Assembly: GCA_014529385.2 (NCBI GenBank)
Contig: CM043945.1
Coordinates: 142,454,241-142,518,240 of the forward strand
DNA from: Adiantum capillus-veneris
Taxonomy: Eukaryota > Streptophyta > Polypodiopsida > Polypodiales > Pteridaceae
Direction: 5' to 3'
Length of the DNA: 64,000 nt
Positions 32,389-41,148 of this stretch are shown one piece after another (positions within the stretch are counted from its first letter, which is position 1; every line of letters begins with the position of its first letter). The notes below the pieces were generated by a model. The model was not told where the DNA came from, ran no database searches, and was given only the letters and a program-made list of their open reading frames with translations. The position numbers and the translations under genes were made by a program.

Positions 32389-32410
32389 GTTTTTTAAACA
32401 CCTTGTTGTT
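32389..32410 (+). pseudogene. Host gene last visible exon, truncated
   Basis: After acceptor CTATTTTAG the exon begins GTTTTTTAAACACC, giving R-FFKHLVV in frame with the previous exon, and is cut after 22 bases where the 32411-34244 duplication starts. The rest of the gene is not in the window, so it has lost its 3' end. Confidence 0.5.
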
Positions 32411-33046
32411 TCAAATATAATTAATATAAGTGGAAAAACATATAAAGGGGTCAAAAGAAATCTCTCTCATTATGAGGCTACCATAAAAAGATAAATATTT
32501 TTGGTGTTCTAATTTTTTAGAAAAAAAAACAAAATAGATGTAGGAAGGGAAAAATCACAATAGTGAAAAAATATACACATAAATAAAACTAGTTTTTTTG
32601 GATTTTTGTTGGGGTGGAGTTACACCAAATATAAGAGAAGCTTACATGAAAATATTTCTATATGGAATAAAGAGTATGAAAAATGGTAAGAAAAAATTGT
32701 GGTAATGGTGAGGCAATGTACAGAGCATAAATAGCACACACCTAGGTAGAAATATTTAAATAAATACCAAAATAATTATGAAAAAATCTTTTATTTAGGC
32801 TTTATATACAAAGAAATATTTACATACGCATGGGCCATAATATAATTATATTTTTTATTTTTTTTGGCTCAACTAGCCCAATGACTAGCTAATTGAGGGT
32901 TTTTTAAGAAGATATGGGAAAAGTCCCATGACTCACGCACGCCTATGTACAGTGAAATTGTAGGGATAGCCACAGTGTTTGGGTGATTTTGGTAGGGTGA
33001 GGTAACTCACTGTGGCAATTACAAAGAGCCGAAAAAACGGCTATCA
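32411..33046 (-). mobile_element. Partial E8-type LTR (its first ~640 bp) in the duplicated segment
   Basis: Nearly identical to 42492-43126, the 5' end of the E8 LTR, with only scattered changes. On the minus strand it starts TGATAGCCG at 33046 and breaks off at 32411 next to the host exon. It carries both terminal hairpins. It is joined to the same gag position as in E9, so this copy was made after E8 had inserted. Confidence 0.85.
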
Positions 33047-34244
33047 ATGCCATAGGGGTAAAACGCGCTAGGCATGGTGAATCTTCCCAAAAGGAAGAAA
33101 AGATGAAGACTAAAGGGGAATCTAGCAAAAAGCCGTCCAAGTCACGATGTAAAATTGACATTGTAGATTTCTCTTTGGGTGAATGTTCTAAACCATATGA
33201 TTTGGTTCAAGATGTTTCTGTGCAGGGCCCAAAAATCACCTGGCCCCACTTACTCCACCTAGCACCTAGGGTGAGGAGACAATGGACAAAGATGGTTAGC
33301 ACGAGACGATCAAAGCCAAAGATAGCTGGGGATATCTCTGGGAGGAATCTAGATGACATACTAACAGTGATGGATGCTTACATCAAAGGTCAACACATCT
33401 ACAATATCTACATCGATGGTGGTGCACAAATATGCGTCATGAGTGAAAAAATGATGCACCGTTTGGGTTTAGAGGTGAGTCGGCCGGCACCATGGCGATC
33501 CAAAATGGCAAATAATTTAAAATTTCAATGTGTTGGTGTCATAAATGCAGTTAGGATAAAGGCATTCAACACTGAGGTAGAGGTGGACATCTTTGTCATG
33601 CCACACAAAGGGGAGGGCTATCCTATCATTCTAGGGAGGCCTTGGCTTATGGCTATAAGAGCTAAGCAGGACTGGGACACCCGCATAATCCAGATGAAGG
33701 ATGCAAAAGGGAGGCCAATACTTTACGACATGAAGAAAGGTCGGCAATGCGACATGGATCTAGAAACCTCTATGGATGAGTTTTCTAGTGGTGACTCTTC
33801 AACCACTTCAGAGGAGGAGTCAACAGTGAGTGAAGAAAGTGACAGTAGCATTGAGGTGATGGGGATCATTCTCAAGGACCCTAAGAAGATGGAGCAACCT
33901 GATGCCTCATCATCAAACCAAGGGGAGACACCAGGTATACAACCTATGGTAGAAGCAAGTAGCTACATCAAATGCTCTCTAGTGAGCTGCGTGGGAAGGA
34001 ACGTCAAGATTATATTTTGATGCTAAGTAATTTTACCACATTGTTCATTGATGAATATGATAAAATCACTGACATCACAGTAGTTCAACATCACATTAAG
34101 CTCAAGGAGGGAAGTAAACCTGTAGTGCAGAAGCTCAGGTGGCTAGGAGTAATTCAACAAGACGCCCTACTCAAAGAGGTGAGTAAATTGCTAGAATTCG
34201 GTTTTATCTATCCTATTGAAGACTCAGAGTGGGTTTCTCCAGTG
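33047..34244 (+). pseudogene. Duplicated E9 gag-protease-RT fragment
   Basis: Matches 43127-44325 with fewer than about 20 differences. Codes KRARHGESSQ, IVDFSLGECSKPYDLVQD, the protease YIDGGAQICVMSEKMMHRLG, IILGRPWLMAIRAKQDWD, an acidic Ser-rich linker, then a one-base deletion near 33960 that shifts the frame, and KLLEFGFIYPIEDSEWVSPV of RT. It lacks the TGA found in E9 at 43387. It ends at 34244, abutting the tail of the minus-strand E8. Confidence 0.85.
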
Positions 34245-36390
34245 CTTCAGAGTCCTTGATGAGATTTTTATTGTTTGGCCCCTCAGAATTTTGGCTAGAG
34301 TTACACTCATGCTTCATGTAACAATACTTACATGAGAAAGTGGCCTTTTGACAGATCTTTGGTAGATCCTTTGGTACAAGGCGACTCAAATAGGGTTTCA
34401 AGCGATACCCGTTTACTTTCCTTGAGTGCTCTTTACCATTCAAGTCCATAAGCTGATAGTAACTTGAATTGAAAGCCTTCTTGACTATGTATGGCCCTTG
34501 CCATCTTGTTTCAAATTTGGCATCAAAACGATTATCGAGTCGATTGTCATACCTTAGCACAAGATCTCCTTCATTGATGCCTTTGTCCTTCAGTTTCTTG
34601 TCAAGCTTCTCCTTTGTCTGTGTGGCTTTCCTCTTATAGCACTCGTATGCTGCTTCTCTTTTCCACTCAAGCTCAGCTAAGGTAAGAAGTCGATCCATCC
34701 ATGCTTCTTGATCATCTTGTGCTGATTTGCCATGAAGTCGCATTGTTGGAATGTTTAGCTCAATTGGCTGTAAAGCCTCTTGACCATAGACCAAGTGAAA
34801 TGGTGTGAACTCTGTGGCTTCCCTATATGTGGTTCGATACGCCCATAAGGCACCATCCAAGAAGTCATCCCACAACTTTGTCTTGTTTTTCACCATCTTT
34901 CTAATGATGCCTCCAATGACACCATTAGCTTTTTCTACCAAACCATTTGATTGGGGATAGTAGGGTGTACTGTGACGATGTAGAATGTGAAGTTCTTCAC
35001 AGAGTTCTGTGAGCAATCCCTTTCTAAACCCTGGACCATTATCAGAAACAATCTTCAAAGGTGTGCCAAATCTACAACAAATATGAGTGTAGACGAATTT
35101 GCTCACTGTTTTCTCATTTACCTTTGCCACACTCTGTGCTTCCACCCACCTAGTCATATAGTCTACAGCCACTAGAATGTAGAGTTTACCATTTTTTGTC
35201 CTAGGCAGAGGACCCATAGCATCAATGTCCCACTTTTCAAACGGTCCATTTGCAAGCACGATTTGCCTTGGACCATAAACCAATCTTCTATTCCCATTTA
35301 CCTGACAATTGTGACAACTTTTACACCAATGTTGGACATCCACATGCAGACTTGGCCAAACATACCCCGCAAGCAAAATCTTCTTCACAGTTAATTCTTG
35401 GGCAAAATGACCACCACTTGCTTCTTCATGCAAACCTTTTAGAATGGCTGGAATTTCCTCAATAGTTGGTACTCTTCTGCATACTTGATCGCTCCCTCTT
35501 TGATAGAGGGAGCCTTCTAGGAAGAGATATGCGCTTGACTTCTTCATGAGTCTCCTCTTTTGAGCCTTCATGAAGTCTTGTGGAAACTCGCCCTCCAAAA
35601 TGTAGCTAATAATGGGAGTCAATGACTCCAATCCCTGGTATCTCGGTTGCTTGACAGTTGCTGCCACCATGATGACCTGCACTTCTTTCTCAACACATGT
35701 AACTACTTGCTGTGTAAGTAAATCGGCATCTTCATTCTGTTTCCTAGGAATATGATATAGTTGCACTTCTTCAAATTGATTAAACAATCTACGAATGGCA
35801 TGAACTTTTGTCCGTAAGCTTTCATTCTTGCATGCCCAAATACCTAAAATCTGTTTAACAATGAGAAGTGCATCTCCCTTTACCATGAGGCGTTGTATCC
35901 CTTGGCCAATGCACATCTTCAAACCATGAATTAGTGTGTCGTATTCTGCTTCATTGTTGCTAGCTGAACTTGGTAGATTGAACTTCTCTTTCATGACCAC
36001 CTCTCCACTTGGGTTGAGGAACACTAGCCCACTCCCTGCTTTCCCTGTGGCTCGTCGAAAAGCTCCATCAAAGAACAAGGTAAAAGCATTGGGAATACTT
36101 TTTGGTGGTGGCAATGGTAGGGTCTTTACTTGAGGCACCTTAATTTCCTTCTCATGTACCCTATAAGTGAGAATCCCTGCCAATTGTGCACGCACACTAT
36201 CTTCTACCTTGAAAGAGTATTGAAACTCTTGCAACTCCATAATCCACTTTGAGATCCTAGTACTAAGATTCATTTGAGATGACACCCAAGGGAACAAATT
36301 CTCTGCGGTGAGGATTACAAAAGGTTTTGGGAGCAAGTAGGATCTAAACTTTCTCACCGCAAACATGAGAGAAAGCATCATGAGTTCTGC
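34245..36390 (-). pseudogene. E8 RNase H, archaeal RNase H and integrase
   Basis: Open for about 710 codons after the TAG at 36391-36393. Domains in order: end of Ty3 RNase H (FAVRKFRSYLL, TAENLFPWV); archaeal-type RNase H (LFFDGAFRRATGKAGSG, NNEAEYDTLIHGL, VKGDALLIVKQI, HIPRKQNEDADLL, giving the D-E-D-D set); integrase with zinc-binding H-H-C-C (GGHFAQEL, CKSCHNC), core Asp in AMGPLPRTKNG/VDYMTRW, SDNGPGF and SNGLVEKANG (catalytic D, D, E all present); C-terminal GPY/F-like RWQGPYIVKKA and RLKPYL. It reads into the duplicated segment after SEAL. Catalytically it looks complete apart from upstream stops. Confidence 0.9.
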
Positions 36391-37719
36391 CTATGTGTAG
36401 TCTCTCTCCAAAGCATTCATGACTTTACTAGCAAAGTAGATGGGTCGCATCCTTGTACTGTGGGGATCTTGTTGTAGCAACACGGCACCAATTGTTTCCC
36501 TTCCAACACTAGAGCTAACAAAGAATGTGTACTCCCAACAAGGAGGCATGAGTGTTGGTAGCTCTGAAAAAGTGACTTTAATGTTACAAAAATACTCTTC
36601 AAGCTCATCAGACCATGCAAATTCTACTTGTTGTGTCAACTTTTGCAAAGGATGAAGCAACTCCGACGCTAAGTGAATGAAGCGTGACATATACTTCACC
36701 TTCTGAATGAAAGAGATGACCTCCTTAAGACTCTTCGGTGATGGGAGCTCAATAAGAGCCTTTGCCTTTGAAGGATCCACCTCAATGCCTTTATAGGAAA
36801 CCTTGTGACCGAGCAAGATCACTTCATCCTCACCTATGTGGCACTTGTCGGGGTTGAGTTGACCTCCCATGTCGTAGAGCTTCTTTAAACCTTCTTCTAC
36901 CCTTTGTAGATGCAATGATTTTGAGCTATAAATGCAGAAATCATCAATGAACACCCTAATTGACTTTCCAAAGAATGCTTGAAACACCATGTTCATGAAA
37001 CGTTGGAATGTTGCAGGAGCATTTCTCAGACCAAATGGCATGACTCTAAAAGCATAACAACCCCAAGGAGTGATAAAGTTTGTTTTCAATTGATCTTCCA
37101 ATGCGATACCTATTTGAAAGTAGCCTGAGTAGCCATCACACACATTGTACTTCTCATGACCAGCTACCTCATTTAGTATCTCATCCTGAAATGGGAGGGG
37201 AAAGTGATCTCTTTTTGTTGCCTCATTGAGTGGACGGTAATCCACACACACCCTCCACTTTCCGTTTTTCTTAGGAGTGACAACAATGAGAGAGACCCAC
37301 TCTGAATTCTCCACTGGATAAATGAAACCTGCTGCTAGAAGCTTTCTTACCTCCTTGAGTAAAGCCTGCTCCTTGATGACTCCTAGCCTTCGTAGCTTCT
37401 GAGCCTTAGGTGTGGCCTCTGGCTTCAACTCAATTTTGTGTTGAACAGCATCTACTCCACGCACATCGGTGTAGTCTTTAGCAAAAATCCTAGGAAATTT
37501 CCTTAGCACACATTTGAACTCCTCTCTTTCATCCTTTGTAAGTGTTGTTGATAGAATACCTTCCAGCATCCCTTCATCTTGAACACCTTCGTTCTCTTGA
37601 GGACCTACCTCCTCCAAGCCTTGACAAGAGGTCTCTTGGTTGCTTGGCTTAAACCTTACCCCCATGACTTCAATGGAGGACTCCTCTTCAGTAATGCTGC
37701 CGCTACTTTCTTCTTCTCA
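36391..37719 (-). pseudogene. E8 reverse transcriptase
   Basis: Between the TGA at 37717 and the TAG at 36391 the frame is open. It contains GFIYPVENSEWVSLIVVTPK, KWRVCVDYRPLNEATKRDHF, DGYSGYFQI, ITPWGCYAFRVMPFGL, APATFQRFMN, IRVFIDDFCIYS (catalytic pair as F-I-D-D), CHIGEDEVILLGH, and the start of RNase H (ETIGAVLLQQD, RPIYFASKVMN). It copies element RNA into DNA. Both stops are single-codon changes judged against E2 and E9, where the aligned codons are sense. Confidence 0.92.
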
Positions 37720-39486
37720 AGTGTTTTCAGTCCAATCTTCTTCCATCTCACTTCGAGATGATTCTTCATGGAGCTCCTCTTGGCGTTGCTCCTTCATGTC
37801 AAAGACAACCTTCTTGTGATTGTCATTCCTGCAAATTAGCTTTCCACTCTCCCAATCCTGCAAAGCTCGCATTTTCATTAGCCATGGTCTTCCTAGGATA
37901 AATGGGTAACCACTTCCCTTGGTCGACATAACATAAAAATCCACTGCCTTCTTAATGCCAAAGGCCTCCACAAAAACATTTTTACAAATGCCTACGCACC
38001 TAGCCTTGCTATTGTTTGCCATTTTCACTTTGATTTCAGGTGTCTCATGGATGTGCATGCCTAGTCTTTGCATGAGCCCTTCTGTCATGATGCAAATTTG
38101 TGCACCCCCATCCACTAGACCTTTCCTAACCAATCTTCCTTTTATGTAACAATCTAGCACAGGTGTAATATCCTCGTTCATTTCAGCATGTGTAATTTTT
38201 ACAACAAGAAAACTCTCTTTTACCTTTCTCCTAGTGCTAACTGCCTTTGTTAAATCCCTCCTAACTTGTGGGCATAATGCAAGAAACTGAGGCCATGAGA
38301 TATCAGGACCCTTACCTTGCATGTCTTCCAACAGGTTGTATGGAGCCATACCATGTCCAAGAGGGAAGTCTTGGATATTGATACGACGTCGAGTCCTCTT
38401 AGCTTCCTTGGTCTCCTTTGCCTTCTTGCCTTGTCCATGGTCACTCTGTGATGGGACACCCCCTTTCTCTTTACCTTTTCCTCGGCCACGCTTAATGCCA
38501 TTGGCTTCCATGTCAAACTCATTTGAATTTGTCACCTCTACCACATGCACATTTGGATCTCGCAAAGGTGGAACTCCTTCTACCCCTTGTGGAGGTGGTC
38601 TTGGTCCATTTGGCCTTTGTAGAAGCCTTGGTTGTTGACCAGCTCCTTCTCCTGCATTCATCACTGGGTAATTCAAGTTAGGTCTCCCTGGCTCTCCACG
38701 GGGCCAAGGATAATTATACATCCCATGTCCAGACTCTCCGCAATTCCAACATTGCAAGACTCTCCTAGTTCGTGGCTCTCTCTCTTCTGACTTCTTTGAT
38801 TGTCCCTTTGGACCTACAGCTTGTGCAAGGTGAAGTGACAGGCTGCTTAAAGATTCATTTAACTTCTCAATCACTTCAGCCATTACCTCAAGAAGCTCCC
38901 TAGATGTTGATGCTTGTGACTTACCTTTGGGTCTATGACCTTCTATTGGAACCTCTCCCCTTAAGCACTTGAGTTTCCTATACTTCTCAGCAGCCCTAGT
39001 TTCAGCTGCATCAAAAGTAGTAGGTGCACCCGCCTCAACTTTTACCTTAAGGTCAGGAAAGAGTCCGGCTATGAACCTCTCCTTCTTTAAAAATTATGCA
39101 CCATCACCAGGGTTAGCAACATTTCATATCCATAGAGCCCAAAGAAGTAGAAACTCTTGCTTGTACAAGTAGTAGTCATCTAAGTCTTTTTGCTTATGAG
39201 AAACAATGTCTTGCCATAGTTTTTGAGTGTTTTGGGGATCAAAGAAGTATCTCTTAAAACGATTCAAAACTTCTGTGTAATTCCCCTTAACTTCCTCAGG
39301 CAAAGAGTCAAACCAAGTACTAGCATCTTTCCTAAGGACCACCTCAAACATTTCTACACGTTCTTGATCGGTTACTATCCCCTTGATACGGCAAGACATC
39401 TTGAAATTTGCTAAAAATAATTCTGCATCCTCTCCAGGATCTCCAAAGAAAAGAGGATATCCAGACATTTGGCATTGGCTCTCCAT
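37717..39486 (-). pseudogene. E8 gag and protease
   Basis: ATG at 39486 (MESQCQMSGYPLFFGDPGED). The capsid domain (ASTWFDSLPEEV, LWQDIVSHKQKDL, YYLYKQEFLLLWALW) ends in TGA 39126-39124 and TAA 39096-39094; the same frame continues through KVKVEAG-like linker, NESLSSLSLHLAQA, knuckle CWNCGESGHGMYNYP (fourth ligand Tyr), a basic region, INIQDFPLGHGMAPYNLLED, protease LVDGGAQICIMTEGLMQRLG and FILGRPWLM, to TGA 37719-37717. No frameshift is present anywhere. Closest relative is E2 gag-protease. Confidence 0.9.
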
Positions 39487-39535
39487 TATTATGAAAGATT
39501 ACAACACGAGTTACAATAAGGGATACAATAGAGAT

Positions 39536-40000
39536 TTAGAACCACTCGCCTGCAAATGAAGAAGTAAGAAAATACCACTCTAGGTTTTCTTCTTCAGCTA
39601 TCCAAGCTTCAATGAGGTCTCGATTTGTTTGATCAAAACAAAAAGGTAGACTATTGATGAGCTCTAAGAAGGGTTGAAATTCTTCAAAGCTAAGGCGATA
39701 AACAGAAATCTCTAGAACTTCATTTTTTGGATCCAAAAGAGCAACCACGTCCCAAGTGATAAATTGCACTTGTTCTACAATTCCCAACGCACAAGCGGTT
39801 TGTATAAAAACTAGATCTTCATGCTCGTCGAAGGCCGTGAGAAAGTAGCAATTGACTAGGAGCTCCTTTCCTTCGAGTTCCACACAGTCGGAGTGAGGCA
39901 ACCTTCTCACAATTTCATAAAGAACATCCTCATCAAGTCCAATCAAGTTTGCAAGATTTAAAGACTCCACTTGTGCTACAAAATTCCTGGACAAAAACTC
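39536..40000 (-). CDS. E8 accessory ORF B2 (no ATG)
   Basis: About 152 codons on the minus strand. The open frame contains no Met; it begins downstream of TTTTTGTCCAG/GA, a good splice acceptor. Visible features: LDEDVLYEIVRRLPHSD (L-x-x-x-x-x-x-I-V-x-R-LP, F-box-like), TACALGIVEQVQF, SVYRLSFEEFQPFLELINSL and LPFCFDQTNRDLIEAW. It is clearly related to B1 and to E2 ORF B. Stop at 39536-39538, 49 bases before gag. Function unknown. Expression by splicing onto an upstream exon that supplies the start is my inference. Confidence 0.6.
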   Translation of the reverse strand, partial: EFLSRNFVAQVESLNLANLIGLDEDVLYEIVRRLPHSDCVELEGKELLVNCYFLTAFDEHEDLVFIQTACALGIVEQVQFITWDVVALLDPKNEVLEISVYRLSFEEFQPFLELINSLPFCFDQTNRDLIEAWIAEEENLEWYFLTSSFAGEWF

Positions 40001-40040
40001 CTTAGGATTATGGTTAAATCATTCAAAAGCATAAAGAGAT

Positions 40041-40586
40041 TTACAATGTCTCTATGAACAAAGTGTCATAGAAAGTAGAGAAGGATGAGAATTTATACAA
40101 ATTTGCAATCTTCTCTATGCTCTCTTTATTAAGACAAGCTCTGAATAGCTCCCTATCTCCTTTGTTGAAAGCGAAAGGAAGACTATTAATAAGACGCAAA
40201 TGAGGGAAAAATTCACCAAATGTGAGTCTATGAAGCATGAACTCTGGCCGCAAGTTTCCTGAAGAGTCTTCCTCAATGGTGAAATGCACTCGCCAAACGC
40301 CAAATTTCACTCTATTTACCAATCTTAGGGCACACACTAGTTGGATGAATGCGCGGTCTTCCGTAGTGCCCAACAACAAGAGGAAAATGGAATCCACGCG
40401 TAGGACCTTCCGTCTTAACTTCACCACCCTCTTGTTATGAGGGAGACGCTTTACTACTTGCTCCTGCAACTCAATTGGTAATAGAGCTAGATCTCTAAGG
40501 ATTGAACTTTCACTGCAAACACATTCCCAGTTAGAACAAATGATCGTTTTTTGTTTCTTGTAACAACTTGGACAAAGAAAAAACAA
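40041..40586 (-). CDS. E8 accessory ORF B1 (no early ATG)
   Basis: About 181 codons; the first in-frame Met is far inside (EFMLHRL). An acceptor-like GTGTTTGCAG/TG lies near 40517, just before SSILRDLALLPIELQEQVVK and RLPHNKRVV (F-box-like spacing). Later blocks match B2: IQLVCALRLVNRVKFGVW, LHRLTFGEFFPHLRLINSL, LPFAFNKGDRELFRA. A Cys-rich stretch (CPSC ... CVC) precedes the acceptor and may be intronic. B1 and B2 are tandem paralogues, while E2 has a single B. Confidence 0.6.
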   Translation of the reverse strand: MFFLCPSCYKKQKTIICSNWECVCSESSILRDLALLPIELQEQVVKRLPHNKRVVKLRRKVLRVDSIFLLLLGTTEDRAFIQLVCALRLVNRVKFGVWRVHFTIEEDSSGNLRPEFMLHRLTFGEFFPHLRLINSLPFAFNKGDRELFRACLNKESIEKIANLYKFSSFSTFYDTLFIETL

Positions 40587-40620
40587 ACATACACACTATT
40601 TTTCCAGGCTGCGCTTCATT

Positions 40621-40839
40621 TTAAAATAAAATGAACACATGTACATCAAAAGAAGTGTGGTAGTTGATGAGAGGTAGAATGACAGGGTTTGGTGATGCAA
40701 GAATTTCTCCTACTCTTTGGGCACCAAACATGAACACCATACGTTGTTGAAAATGGATTTTCCTACTAATTGCAATGTTTATTCTAATGTGTGGAGTGAA
40801 ATGGAAGGGGAAAACCTCTATTCCTGGGCCATTATCCAT
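40621..40839 (-). CDS. E8 accessory ORF A2
   Basis: 72 residues, ATG at 40839, starting MDNGPG. It shares ISRKIHFQQR, FGA-x-x-x-GEI, SP-x-P-x-ILPL and SFDVH-IF-L with E2 ORF A (about half of positions identical) and more weakly with A1. Stop 34 bases before B1. Unknown function; no transmembrane segment or nuclear signal is evident. The short hydrophobic C-terminus (FILF) is common to all three copies. Confidence 0.65.
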   Translation of the reverse strand: MDNGPGIEVFPFHFTPHIRINIAISRKIHFQQRMVFMFGAQRVGEILASPNPVILPLINYHTSFDVHVFILF

Positions 40840-40860
40840 GGTCTATGCATGACCTAATGC

Positions 40861-41073
40861 TTAAAACAAAACAAAAATATAAACGTCCAAACTAAGGTCG
40901 TACCTAATGAGAGGCAAAATAAAAGGATTTCCTGAAGCGTTTATCTCGGCCAACCTAAGAGGACCTAAAATTCTACAAATGACACGTTGAAATTGCAACT
41001 TAGTACTAATAATTATGTGTACCTTTTGCCTTGCAATGGGAATGAAGGGATCATACAAATTTTCGTGATTCAT
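40861..41073 (-). CDS. E8 accessory ORF A1
   Basis: 70 residues, ATG at 41073 (MNHENLYDPF). Shares IIISTKLQFQ, LGP-x-x-L-AEI, PFILPLIRYDLSLDVYIFVLF with A2 and E2 A. It ends 21 bases before A2. First ORF after the primer site (55 bases downstream). The more diverged tandem paralogue. Confidence 0.65.
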   Translation of the reverse strand: MNHENLYDPFIPIARQKVHIIISTKLQFQRVICRILGPLRLAEINASGNPFILPLIRYDLSLDVYIFVLF

Positions 41074-41127
41074 GCAAACTACTTGACTATGCTAAAGGTT
41101 GATTCTACACAAAAATACACAAGCCAT

Positions 41128-41145
41128 TCCTCCGTGGGGGCACCA
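41128..41145 (-). promoter_or_regulatory. E8 primer-binding site
   Basis: On the minus strand TGGTGCCCCCACGGAGGA, three bases after the LTR end CTCA. Corresponds to the E2 site at 8265. The tRNA is not identified. Confidence 0.6.
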
Positions 41146-41148
41146 ATT

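Noticed and set aside
32943-33161. Minus-strand 72-residue ORF repeated at 43023-43241
   Set aside because: It spans the LTR end and the gag start in antisense; the repeat is the segmental duplication.
34245-41073. Endogenous pararetrovirus (caulimovirus-like) because of extra small ORFs before gag
   Set aside because: LTRs, a polypurine/primer site arrangement, integrase and dual RNase H identify an LTR retrotransposon; no movement protein or inclusion-body protein motif is visible.
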